Notes under the pieces: generated by a model
What the model saw: only the letters and a program-made list of their open reading frames with translations
Databases searched by the model: none
Told to the model about the DNA's origin: nothing
Program-made: the position numbers and the translations under genes
In this document: positions 55,635 through 63,684 of the stretch, piece after piece
How the letters are laid out: each line of letters opens with the position of its first letter
Numbering within the stretch: position 1 is the stretch's first letter
Source of the DNA: Pseudomonas quebecensis
GTDB taxonomy: Bacteria > Pseudomonadota > Gammaproteobacteria > Pseudomonadales > Pseudomonadaceae
Assembly (NCBI RefSeq): GCF_026410085.1
Contig: NZ_CP112866.1
Location: 5,207,001 to 5,271,000, forward strand
Direction: 5' to 3'
Length of the DNA: 64,000 bases

Positions 55635-56387
55635 TTATGCCCTCTCGCCGCGGATGGAAACTGCCGGGAAGGGGTATTGCTCGTTGCGTTCCACCCAATC
55701 CATGAAGTCGGCGCGCGCGCCGGGGAAGCCGATCAGGGTCCAGCCGACCATACCTTTATTGCCGCCGTGAATCGGGTCGCAGAAGAAACCTTCCTTGGTG
55801 TTTTGCAGCAACAGATTGAAGAACATCCTGGCCGGCACCGCCTCGAAATGGTCGGCCACTTCACCGCCGCCAGCTTCCAGGCGACGCAGCATGTCCTCCT
55901 GGGTAGCGCTGTCTTGAGCGGCAAAGACCTTGCCGTTGAACGCCTTGGACCATGCATCCGTCGCAGCAATGCCCAGGCGATAAATTTCCTTGGGCACCAG
56001 CTTGCTCTGCCAGCCCATCTCCGGTGCGGCATCGGCGTTGAACGGCCCCTGCATGTACCACAGCGCACCGCTGGCATAGGGCGTGTTCATCTGACGGTCG
56101 ATGTACTCAGGCACACCCGCTTCAAGGGCGCCGGGGCCTTGGTCATCGGCAGGGATCAAGCGCGCGACTGCGGCGTGAATAAACTCCCATTCCTCAGCCG
56201 TGAAGTAGCTGGGTTCGTAGGCTTTTTCGCTAACTGCTGGCCTAGCCGGACTGGCCTGGACCGGTTCAGGCGTCGCCATCAGCATCGAACCACCCAAGCT
56301 GGTACTGGCAACCGTGACCACCGGGATCAAGGTCAAGGATTTGCGCAAAAAATCACGCCGGGGGTTGTCTTGATCTTGATCAGACAT
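55635..56387 (-). CDS. Gluconate 2-dehydrogenase subunit 3 family protein (TAT-exported small subunit)
   Basis: A 250-residue small subunit. The N-terminus has a twin-arginine signal with Arg10-Arg11 in RRDFLRKSL and a following hydrophobic stretch, so it is exported folded by Tat and probably carries the FAD subunit with it. The mature domain matches subunit 3: LIPADDQGPGALEAGVPEYIDRQ, then GFFCDPIHGGNKGMVGW. It is the first gene of the operon and its stop lies two bases from the FAD subunit start. Confidence 0.88.
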   Translation of the reverse strand: MSDQDQDNPRRDFLRKSLTLIPVVTVASTSLGGSMLMATPEPVQASPARPAVSEKAYEPSYFTAEEWEFIHAAVARLIPADDQGPGALEAGVPEYIDRQMNTPYASGALWYMQGPFNADAAPEMGWQSKLVPKEIYRLGIAATDAWSKAFNGKVFAAQDSATQEDMLRRLEAGGGEVADHFEAVPARMFFNLLLQNTKEGFFCDPIHGGNKGMVGWTLIGFPGARADFMDWVERNEQYPFPAVSIRGERA

Positions 56388-56671
56388 GGGTGCACCTCAT
56401 CATGTGGTCACGGATTGATCAGCCGCTTCTAGCGAGCGGCTTGGGGAATATGAACAGCTATTGGATCCAACCTGTTCAGATAGATAGAACGCGGCTGTCA
56501 TGAATAGTTACGAATGATAGCAGGCTAAGCATCAAGGGAATCGATTCAGCCCAGAAAACAGCGGCAGCGCTGCTCGCCGATCACGTTTCTTTGACGAACG
56601 CCTCACACGGCATTGACTCGACGTCACCCACTCTGACGACCACTCACCACCTCCTTTCGGTTACGTCGACC
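56388..56671. other. Divergent intergenic region
   Basis: This 284-base region separates the dehydrogenase operon from the phosphatase-like gene. It should hold both promoters. I see no gene and no clear operator. An in-frame TTG at 56591 could extend the phosphatase gene but lacks a ribosome site. Confidence 0.4.
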
Positions 56672-57328
56672 ATGCTGAAACACCCCGTGTTACCTGCCCT
56701 GTGCCTGGCGCTCGTCAGTCTATTCGCCAATGTTTCTGTGCAGGCCGACGCAATCGTCACTTCCGTCCGGTCCCCCGAATGGGCCCAACCGATCGACGCT
56801 CACTACAACTTGCACCAGATGACGCCCACGCTCTACCGCAGCGGCTTGCCGGACAGCCGCTCGCTGCCTCTGCTGGAAAAACTGAACGTTGGCACCGTCA
56901 TCAACTTCCTGCCCGAATCCGATGACAGCTGGCTCGCCGACTCCGATATCAAACAAGTGCAGCTGACGTATCGCACCAACCACGTAGACGATTCAGATGT
57001 ATTGGCCGCATTGCGCGCAATCCGACAGGCAGAAGCCAATGGCTCGGTGTTGATGCACTGCAAGCACGGCTCGGACCGCACCGGCCTGATGGCGGCGATG
57101 TATCGGGTGGTGATTCAAGGGTGGAGCAAAGAGGATGCGCTGAACGAAATGACGTTGGGCGGGTTTGGCAGCAGTAATGGCTTCAAGGACGGTGTTCGCT
57201 ACATGATGCGCGCCGATATCGACAAATTACGCACTGCCTTGGCCACCGGGGATTGCAGCACCAGCGCGTTTGCGCTGTGTTCGATGAAGCAATGGATTTC
57301 CACGACAGGCAGTGAGCAGAAGGAGTAG
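56672..57328 (+). CDS. Exported dual-specificity/tyrosine phosphatase-like protein
   Basis: A 218-residue protein with a signal peptide (about 1-25, ending in VQA) and a cysteine-phosphatase domain. The P-loop HCKHGSDRTG matches HCx5R completely, and a general-acid aspartate is available in the preceding NHVDDSDV loop. FRS-type families of bacterial DSP/PTP proteins (LYRSGLPDSRSLPLLEKLNVGTVINF pattern) act on phosphoproteins or inositol phosphates. A periplasmic location is unusual for substrate availability. The start is uncertain since no clear ribosome site precedes ATG 56672. Confidence 0.8.
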   Translation: MLKHPVLPALCLALVSLFANVSVQADAIVTSVRSPEWAQPIDAHYNLHQMTPTLYRSGLPDSRSLPLLEKLNVGTVINFLPESDDSWLADSDIKQVQLTYRTNHVDDSDVLAALRAIRQAEANGSVLMHCKHGSDRTGLMAAMYRVVIQGWSKEDALNEMTLGGFGSSNGFKDGVRYMMRADIDKLRTALATGDCSTSAFALCSMKQWISTTGSEQKE

Positions 57329-57386
57329 AAACGGATCAGGCAGCAGCGGTCCGGTTGAATGGACGCGCTGCCTGCTCTGGGTGTGC

Positions 57387-57659
57387 TCAGTCCTTTTTCA
57401 ACTTCGGATTTGGAAAGAATTGCACCGCCTGCACCTTTGGGTCCGGCACTTTCAGCGCTGACGTATTAACCCGCGTGCCCAATTCCTTGGGCACCGACAA
57501 GCCTTGGTCATTGAGCGTATCGGTGTAGCCGCAGGCCACGCATTCGCGATGGGGCACGCTGTCCTCGGTCCACATTTTCAACTTATCCGGCTCGCTGCAC
57601 GCGGGGCACACGGCCCCGGCGATAAATTGCTTTTTGGTGATCACAGGCCCTTCGCTCAT
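57387..57659 (-). CDS. YheV family putative zinc ribbon protein
   Basis: A 90-residue protein with a zinc ribbon formed by CPAC (about 18-21) and CVAC (about 40-43), the YheV pattern, and a positively charged C-terminal tail. The function is unknown. It is coupled to prlC: the ATG overlaps the prlC stop by four bases. The same pair is adjacent in many gamma-proteobacteria. Confidence 0.85.
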   Translation of the reverse strand: MSEGPVITKKQFIAGAVCPACSEPDKLKMWTEDSVPHRECVACGYTDTLNDQGLSVPKELGTRVNTSALKVPDPKVQAVQFFPNPKLKKD

Positions 57660-59707
57660 GCTGCTGCATCCTCACTCAGGCCGCTGTGACGCAACAGTGC
57701 GTCAATGGACGGCTCGCGGCCGCGGAAATCGACGAACAGCACCATCGGCGCCTGGGAACCGCCACGCGCCAGGATCGCATCGCGGAACGCACGGCCGGTT
57801 TCAGCATTGAGCACGCCTTCTTCTTCAAACTTGGAGAAGGCATCCGCCGACAGCACTTCGGCCCATTTGTAGCTGTAATAACCCGCTGCATAACCACCGG
57901 CGAAGATGTGCGCAAAGCTGTTGGGGAACCGGTTGTAGGCCGGCGGACGCATGACCGAAACCTCGTCACGTATGCCTTCAAGCACCTGGGCCACGCTGCG
58001 ACCATCGCCATGAGTGGCATGCAATTCGAAGTCGAACAGCGAGAACTCCAGTTGCCGCACCATCATCAGGCCGGACTGGAAGTTCTTCGCCGCGAGCATC
58101 TTTTCCAGCAGGTCCTGGGGCAGTGGTTCGCCGGTTTCATAGTGGCCGGAGATCAGCGCCAGGCCTTCCGGCTCCCAGCACCAGTTCTCCATGAACTGGC
58201 TCGGCAACTCCACCGCATCCCACGCCACGCCGTTGATCCCGGAGACACCGGCGTGTTCGACACGGGTCAACAGGTGGTGCAGGCCGTGGCCGAATTCGTG
58301 GAACAGCGTGGTGACTTCATCATGGGTCAGCAGAGCAGGCTTGCCGCTGTCGGCCGGGGTGAAGTTGCACACCAGATTGGCCACCGGGCTTTGCAGCACG
58401 CCATCGACAGTGCGGCGACGGTCGCGCGCACCGTCCATCCAGGCACCGCCGCGCTTGTTGGCGCGGGCGTACAGGTCAAAGAAGAAGCGCCCGACGTGCT
58501 GGCCGTTTTCCTTGATTTCAAACAGGCGAACGTCCGGGTGCCAGGTGTCGAAGCCTTTTTGCTCGGCGATCTCGATGCCATACAGGCGCTGCACGATAGC
58601 GAACAGGCCGCTGAGCACCTTGTCGATCGGGAAGTAGGCGCGCAGGGCTTCCTGGGAAACGCTGTAGCGCTGCTCGCGCAGCTTTTCGCCGTAATACCCG
58701 CTGTCCCAGCTCTGCAAATCGGCGCAACCCTGTTCGGCGGCGTAGGCCTTGAGCTGCTCCAGATCCTGGGCTGCAAACGGCTTGCTGCGCTTGGCCAGGT
58801 CACGCAGGAAGCTCAGCACCTGGTCGCTGGACTCGGCCATTTTGGTGGCCAGGCTCAGTTCGGAGAACGAGGCGTAGCCCAGCAGGCTGGCCAGTTCCTG
58901 ACGCAGATCCAGGATCTGCTCCATCACCGGGCCGTTATCGTTCTGGCCGGCATTCGGGCCCTGATCTGACGCACGGGTGCAGTAGGCAGCGTAAATTTCT
59001 TCACGCAGGGCGCGGTCCTGAGCGTAGGTCATCACCGCATAGTAGCTAGGGAATTCCAGGGTGATCAGCCAACCGTCGAGGCCCTTGGCCTGAGCGGCGG
59101 CGGCCATCTGCGCCTTGGCCGAGTCGGTCAGGCCAGCGAGGGTGGCTTCATCGGTGACGTGCTTGGTCCAGGCCTGGGTAGCGTCGAGCAATTGGTTGGA
59201 AAACTTGCTGCCCAGCTCGGAGAGTTTGCTTTGCACTTCGGCATAACGTTTTTGCTGCTCGGGCGGCAGATCGATACCCGACAGGCGGAAGTCGCGCAGG
59301 GAGTGTTCCAGGATGGTTTTTTGCGCCACATCGAAGCCTGCGGCTTCCGGGCTGTTGGCCAAGGCTTCGAAGGCCTGGAACAACTCGCGGTTCTGGCCCA
59401 TTTCAGTGGAATAAGCACTCAATGCCGGCAGGCACGCCTCGTAGGCTTCGCGCAGTTCGGCGCTGTTGCACACGGCGTTGAGGTGGCTCACCGGGCTCCA
59501 GGCTGCGCCCAGGCGGTCATTGAGTTCATCCATAGCCAGGACCAGGCCTGCCCATGTCGGATTTTTCCCTTGGCTTTGCAGGATGCCTTCGATGGCAACG
59601 CGGTTGTCGGCGAGGATCTGTTCGATGGCCGGCTGAACGTGCTCGGCACGGATCGCCGAGAACGGCGGCAGGTCGTAGGGCTGCAGAAGAGGGTTGTTCG
59701 CGCTCAC
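57656..59707 (-). CDS. prlC: Oligopeptidase A
   Basis: A 683-residue cytosolic M3 zinc peptidase that degrades peptides, including cleaved signal peptides. The zinc site is H470-E-F-G-H474 with the downstream third ligand in the SGINGVAWDAVELPSQ region. The GTG at 59707 (AAGG eight bases upstream) gives the typical start VSANNPLLQPYDLP and family length; the longer frame reaching 59770 is not hydrophobic and is unneeded. It is divergent from the gamma-carbonic anhydrase gene and overlaps yheV by four bases. Confidence 0.95.
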   Translation of the reverse strand: MSANNPLLQPYDLPPFSAIRAEHVQPAIEQILADNRVAIEGILQSQGKNPTWAGLVLAMDELNDRLGAAWSPVSHLNAVCNSAELREAYEACLPALSAYSTEMGQNRELFQAFEALANSPEAAGFDVAQKTILEHSLRDFRLSGIDLPPEQQKRYAEVQSKLSELGSKFSNQLLDATQAWTKHVTDEATLAGLTDSAKAQMAAAAQAKGLDGWLITLEFPSYYAVMTYAQDRALREEIYAAYCTRASDQGPNAGQNDNGPVMEQILDLRQELASLLGYASFSELSLATKMAESSDQVLSFLRDLAKRSKPFAAQDLEQLKAYAAEQGCADLQSWDSGYYGEKLREQRYSVSQEALRAYFPIDKVLSGLFAIVQRLYGIEIAEQKGFDTWHPDVRLFEIKENGQHVGRFFFDLYARANKRGGAWMDGARDRRRTVDGVLQSPVANLVCNFTPADSGKPALLTHDEVTTLFHEFGHGLHHLLTRVEHAGVSGINGVAWDAVELPSQFMENWCWEPEGLALISGHYETGEPLPQDLLEKMLAAKNFQSGLMMVRQLEFSLFDFELHATHGDGRSVAQVLEGIRDEVSVMRPPAYNRFPNSFAHIFAGGYAAGYYSYKWAEVLSADAFSKFEEEGVLNAETGRAFRDAILARGGSQAPMVLFVDFRGREPSIDALLRHSGLSEDAAA

Positions 59708-59809
59708 GGTGGGCACCTTGGCTGGAGAAACATGTAAGAACAAAGATGGGGCCATCTTAATTACAATCAATGCCCACCGCAGCTATCAGCAGAAGAGAGA
59801 GAAGCTATC

Positions 59810-60352
59810 GTGACCCTTCGCACCTATCAGAACCACACGCCAACCCTGGGCGCCGGGGCTTTTGTCGATATGTCGGCGGTGGTGATCGGCGATGTCGAAA
59901 TCGGCCCCGACAGCTCCGTATGGCCGCTGACGGTGATTCGCGGCGACATGCACCGCATCCGTATCGGCGCGCGCACCAGCATCCAGGATGGCTGCGTGCT
60001 GCACATCACCCACGCCGGGCCCTTCAACCCCGACGGTTTTCCGCTGCTGATCGGCGACGATGTGACCATCGCCCACAAGGTCATGCTGCATGGCTGTACG
60101 GTTGGCAGCCGTATTCTGATCGGCATGGGCAGCATCGTGATGGACGGCGCGGTGGTGGAAGATGACGTGATCATCGGCGCCGGCAGCCTGGTGCCGCCGG
60201 GCAAGACGCTGGAGAGCGGTTTTTTGTATGTCGGCAGCCCGGTCAAACAAGTCCGTGCGCTGACTGACAAGGAACGCGCCTTTTTCACCTACAGCGCGGC
60301 GAACTACGTGAAGCTCAAAGACCTGCACCTGGCTGAAGGATTCGACCGATGA
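59810..60352 (+). CDS. Gamma-carbonic anhydrase family protein (YrdA-like)
   Basis: A 180-residue left-handed beta-helix protein with hexapeptide repeats (IGDVEIGPDSSVWPL and similar through residue 130). The metal histidines are in VLHITHAGP, TIAHKVMLHGC. It starts at GTG 59810 after a GAGAGAG-rich site. YrdA-type proteins bind zinc but carbonic anhydrase activity is often not detectable, so the activity is not certain. It overlaps the HAD phosphatase gene by four bases (ATGA). Confidence 0.9.
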   Translation: MTLRTYQNHTPTLGAGAFVDMSAVVIGDVEIGPDSSVWPLTVIRGDMHRIRIGARTSIQDGCVLHITHAGPFNPDGFPLLIGDDVTIAHKVMLHGCTVGSRILIGMGSIVMDGAVVEDDVIIGAGSLVPPGKTLESGFLYVGSPVKQVRALTDKERAFFTYSAANYVKLKDLHLAEGFDR

Positions 60353-61008
60353 GCCTGCATTACTCCACCGTGCTGTTCGACCTGGACGGCACCCTCACCG
60401 ACCCGCGCGAAGGCATCACCCGTTCGATCCAGTACGCCCTCGCCAAGTTGGGTATCGATGAACCGGACCTGACCCGGCTGGAACATTTCATCGGTCCGCC
60501 GTTACTGCAAGCCTTTATGCAGTTCTATGACTTCGATGAAGCCAGAGCCTGGGACGCGGTGAATTACTATCGCGAACGCTTCAAGGTTACCGGGCTGTAT
60601 GAAAACCGCGTATTTGACGGCGTGATGCCATTGCTGGAGGCACTCAACCAGCAAGGGCGTCAGTTGTACATCGCCACCTCCAAGCCGTGGGAATTTGCCC
60701 GGGAAATTGCCCGTCATTTCGACTTTGCCAAGCATTTCAAGGTGATTTACGGCAGCGAACTGGACGGCACGCGCACCGATAAAGTCGAGCTGATTGCGCA
60801 CCTGATGAAAGAAGAGGGCCTGGACCCGGCCAATACCTTGATGATCGGCGATCGCAAGCACGACCTGATCGGCGCCCGCAGCAATGGGCTGGATTCGGCG
60901 GCGGTGGGGTATGGTTTTGGCAGCTTTGAAGAATTGAATGCCGAAGCACCGACCTGGCATTTCGAGACATTGGCCGCGATGCACCGGGCGTTTTTGCAGC
61001 GGCCTTAA
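60349..61008 (+). CDS. HAD family hydrolase, phosphoglycolate-phosphatase-like
   Basis: A 219-residue HAD superfamily phosphatase. Motif I is FDLDGTLTD (about 10-18), with the nucleophile and acid/base aspartates present. Motif II is IATSKP, and motif IV is GDRKHDLIGARSNG. An alpha-helical cap lies between motifs I and II. Substrate is not predictable; phosphoglycolate or nucleotides are typical. It is translationally coupled to the gamma-carbonic anhydrase gene. Confidence 0.87.
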   Translation: MSLHYSTVLFDLDGTLTDPREGITRSIQYALAKLGIDEPDLTRLEHFIGPPLLQAFMQFYDFDEARAWDAVNYYRERFKVTGLYENRVFDGVMPLLEALNQQGRQLYIATSKPWEFAREIARHFDFAKHFKVIYGSELDGTRTDKVELIAHLMKEEGLDPANTLMIGDRKHDLIGARSNGLDSAAVGYGFGSFEELNAEAPTWHFETLAAMHRAFLQRP

Positions 61009-61014
61009 AAATCG

Positions 61015-61070
61015 TCATCGGGGGCAAGCTGTGCAGCCTAAAAAGGTGGGACGGGGCTTGCCCCCGATGA
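61015..61070. repeat. REPIN, shortened spacer
   Basis: A degenerate left REP arm (ATCGGGGGCAAGC) and a right arm with CGGGGCTTGCCCCCGATGA face each other. The left arm is truncated after its core. It lies between the convergent HAD and metallopeptidase genes. Confidence 0.75.
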
Positions 61071-61074
61071 GGCC

Positions 61075-62118
61075 CTACAGGCCCACGCCCTCCAACTGCC
61101 TCAACGCAGCCTTGCGCTGCACCACCGGCAACTCGCCCAACTTTTCCACCGCGGCGTAGAACTTCACCCAATCCCCCTGTTGCTGCGCAAACAACGCCGC
61201 AAACGCCGGCACCCATTGGTCATACAGCCCGAACGGCAACAGCCTTGCGTTGTTCATAGGCTGGTTGACCCAGGCGTCATAGCGTTTGTCACCGGCCCAT
61301 TGGGTGTCGCGCAGTTGCCGGTAGTCGCGGCGCAATTGCTCGAACTGCGCCGCTTTGGCCTGACGCATCACGTCCGGGGCCAGAGGCTGCGCGTAGAGTT
61401 TTTCCAGGCGGTGACGGGTGTCCAGGATCAAGCGGATAAACTGGTCACGTTGCTGCGCCTGTGCATCGCTGAGCGGTGCCAGGCTGCGCGCAGCCCGCCA
61501 CTGGCGGGTGCCTTCCTGCTCGACAAAGGTGGCAAACGACTCGTTGAACTCAGTGTCGTCTTTCACATAGAAACGCTGGTGAGCGAGCTCATGAAAAATC
61601 AACGTGGCCAGCCGCTCGTCGCCCCAGTTCATCATCGAATTCATGATCGGGTCATCGAACCATCCTAAAGTGGAATACGCCTCCACGCCGCCGATTGCCA
61701 CGTCCATGCCCTGTAACTTCAACACCGCCGCCTCGCCACGCGCCGCGCCCTGGTTGTAATAGCCGCGATAGGCCACACAGCCGGCGATGGGAAAGCAATG
61801 GTTTTGAGGCGTCAGAGAAAATTCCTGCGTGGCGAAGACATTCCAGACCACATAGGGGCGGCCGATGTCTGCGTACAACCGGTAACTCAGGTTGTCAGGC
61901 AGGTGCAGGTGTTCGCTGGCGAAGGTGCGCGCTTTTTGTGCTTGCACCAGGTGGTCGCGCAGTACCTGCGGGCGCGTCGGGTCACTTATTACCTGAGCCA
62001 CCGGCTCGCGGGCACGTAATAACTGCCATTGGCCGCTCGCCAATTGGCTGTAGTAACTGACGCTGGAGCACCCGCCGAGCAGCACGGCCAACCCCCCTGT
62101 AAGTAAACGCCTGATCAT
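61075..62118 (-). CDS. Lipoprotein zinc aminopeptidase-like protein (COG4324 family)
   Basis: A 347-residue lipoprotein with lipobox LGGC (Cys17). The zinc motif HELAH is at 176-180 with a downstream acidic ligand in FNESFATFVEQEG (about 191-203), so it looks catalytic. Members are annotated as putative aminopeptidases from sequence; no substrate is established. ATG 62118 begins the signal peptide, and a 53-codon longer frame upstream is not credible. The divergent neighbour is another small lipoprotein gene. Confidence 0.85.
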   Translation of the reverse strand: MIRRLLTGGLAVLLGGCSSVSYYSQLASGQWQLLRAREPVAQVISDPTRPQVLRDHLVQAQKARTFASEHLHLPDNLSYRLYADIGRPYVVWNVFATQEFSLTPQNHCFPIAGCVAYRGYYNQGAARGEAAVLKLQGMDVAIGGVEAYSTLGWFDDPIMNSMMNWGDERLATLIFHELAHQRFYVKDDTEFNESFATFVEQEGTRQWRAARSLAPLSDAQAQQRDQFIRLILDTRHRLEKLYAQPLAPDVMRQAKAAQFEQLRRDYRQLRDTQWAGDKRYDAWVNQPMNNARLLPFGLYDQWVPAFAALFAQQQGDWVKFYAAVEKLGELPVVQRKAALRQLEGVGL

Positions 62119-62227
62119 GTTCCGACTGCTCCTGGATACCCTGTGCGCCAGACTGGCGTGCCGCGCGGGAATTTTCCACGTCCAGAGGTGTTTATACTCA
62201 AACGTCCCCCTGCATTGAGACTCTGCC

Positions 62228-62650
62228 ATGCGCCTGTTCTTAGTTGCCGTTGTTGCCTTGCTCTCGAGTGCCTGCACAACGACACCGGTACCGCCCGCCG
62301 ACCCGCATCAGGCATGGGTCGATTTCATCACCCCCACACCAGGCGCCAAACTGTTGATGGCACAGCGTCTGGACGGCAAGAATCTCGAAGACGGACGCTA
62401 CTTCCAGATACCAACCGGCGCCCACGAGCTGATGGTGCGCTTTGACTTTGAGGTACCGGCGGGTGGCGGGCTGGGAGGGCTCAGCCAGATGCAATATCGA
62501 ACCTGCTTCATGACGTTGCAGTACGACCACTTCCAGGCTGGCCAACGCTATGTGCTGGAAGGCCGCTCGCTGGCCTTTACGCCCAACATCCGACTGTATG
62601 ACTCCGCCCGCCAGTTGCTGGCAGAGGAACGCAGTGTGAACTGCCTCTGA
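62228..62650 (+). CDS. Small lipoprotein of unknown function
   Basis: A 140-residue protein with lipobox SSAC (Cys16) followed by TTTPVPP. The mature part is beta-rich, with a Gly-rich VPAGGGLGGL loop and cysteines at FRT-like QYRTCFMTLQY and at the penultimate position. I do not recognise a named domain. Its divergent partner is the metallopeptidase lipoprotein, and it abuts the convergent DUF1161 gene, with stops one base apart. Confidence 0.75.
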   Translation: MRLFLVAVVALLSSACTTTPVPPADPHQAWVDFITPTPGAKLLMAQRLDGKNLEDGRYFQIPTGAHELMVRFDFEVPAGGGLGGLSQMQYRTCFMTLQYDHFQAGQRYVLEGRSLAFTPNIRLYDSARQLLAEERSVNCL

Positions 62651-62890
62651 TCAGTCGTTGTTCTTCTGGTAGATGATGCGCTTGGTGCCGTTTTCGCACG
62701 AGCCAACAATCATGGCACTGTCGTGGTTCTTGGCTTCTTCGGCGGTGATGATTTCCAGGGTGTAGGACGGAATCGCCTTGGCCTGGATATTCACTTCGAT
62801 CTCTTTCCTGAGCTCTTCACAATCTTTTGGAGCGGCCACGGCCGATGTGGCCAACACACCGCAGATGATCGCCAAGGCAAAACGTTTCAT
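62651..62890 (-). CDS. DUF1161 family exported protein
   Basis: A 79-residue exported protein with signal peptide cleaved near VAA (about residue 20). The mature domain has the DUF1161 pattern: CEELRKEIEVNIQAKAI, and a second cysteine in VGSCENGTKRI that probably forms a disulfide. Function is unknown; E. coli relatives are stress-induced. GGAG-like sequence precedes the ATG. The gene ends adjacent to the convergent small lipoprotein gene. Confidence 0.85.
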   Translation of the reverse strand: MKRFALAIICGVLATSAVAAPKDCEELRKEIEVNIQAKAIPSYTLEIITAEEAKNHDSAMIVGSCENGTKRIIYQKNND

Positions 62891-62993
62891 GGTTGAAGCT
62901 CCCTGAATGCATTGCGCACGAGTGTGCGCCTAGGCTGCATAGGGTATAGGACCACAGGTGCGAAACGGGAGTTCTTATTTAACGCAGCACAAA

Positions 62994-63020
62994 GTGGGGG
63001 AGCAGGCTTGCCCCTCCCAC
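62994..63020 (-). repeat. Degenerate single REP, possible osmC terminator
   Basis: A GTGGGGGAGCAGGCTTGCCCCTCCCAC palindrome lies 16 bases past the osmC stop. It is a REP variant with a disturbed core and could also attenuate transcription. Confidence 0.6.
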
Positions 63021-63035
63021 CTTGGACCTGTTGTG

Positions 63036-63467
63036 TCAGTTAACCAGCGTGCCATCCAGAGTGATGGTTGCATTCAGAACCTTGGACACCGGGCACCCTT
63101 CCTTGGCCTTTTTGCTCAATTCATCGAATTGCGCCTGGCTGGCGCCTGGGATCTTGGCTTTGAGCGTCAGGTGTACGGCGGTGATCGCAAAACCCCCTTC
63201 GACCTGATCCAGCGTCACGTCGGCCTGGGTGTCGATGCTGTCGGCCTTGAGGCCCGCATCGCCCAGAATCATGGAAAACGCCATGGAGAAACAGCCCGCA
63301 TGGGCCGCACCGATCAGCTCTTCCGGGTTGGTGCCCTTGCCGCCCTCGAAACGGGCCTTGAAGCCGTAGGGCGCTTCGCGCAGCACACCGGTTTCGGTGG
63401 AGATGGAGCCCACACCAGTCTTCAGATCACCTTCCCAATGCGCGGATGCCTTTTTAACAATACTCAT
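63036..63467 (-). CDS. osmC: Organic hydroperoxide reductase OsmC
   Basis: A 143-residue OsmC family peroxidase that reduces organic hydroperoxides. The redox cysteines are Cys59 (HAGCFSMAFS) and Cys125 (KEGCPVSKVL). The length and N-terminus MSIVKKASAHWEG fit the OsmC subgroup. It is usually induced by osmotic stress and stationary phase. AGGAG-like sequence precedes the ATG. A short gene-free gap (63468-63684) separates it from the flavin monooxygenase gene. Confidence 0.93.
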   Translation of the reverse strand: MSIVKKASAHWEGDLKTGVGSISTETGVLREAPYGFKARFEGGKGTNPEELIGAAHAGCFSMAFSMILGDAGLKADSIDTQADVTLDQVEGGFAITAVHLTLKAKIPGASQAQFDELSKKAKEGCPVSKVLNATITLDGTLVN

Positions 63468-63684
63468 AGCTTTCTCCTCGAACGGTGGTTTTGCTTCAGT
63501 AAGGTTCTGAGGATAGATGCTCGGGCAAAGTTCATCTTGTAAGAGAAACCCAGCAGTTTAGTAGGAAATTTCAGGCCAGCTATTGAATCTCGGGTATATG
63601 CCCTCATTGCATGGAGGATGCACATGAAGCGGCAGGTTTTGGTTCGTCTTAAAAGCCTGCGCCCTCAATTGGAGAAGCAGGCTT

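Noticed and set aside
52252..55770. Very long open frame (1172 codons) on the plus strand
   Set aside because: It lies antisense to the radical SAM, cytochrome and FAD subunit genes, has the composition of a shadow frame in GC-rich DNA, and shows no domain or ribosome site.
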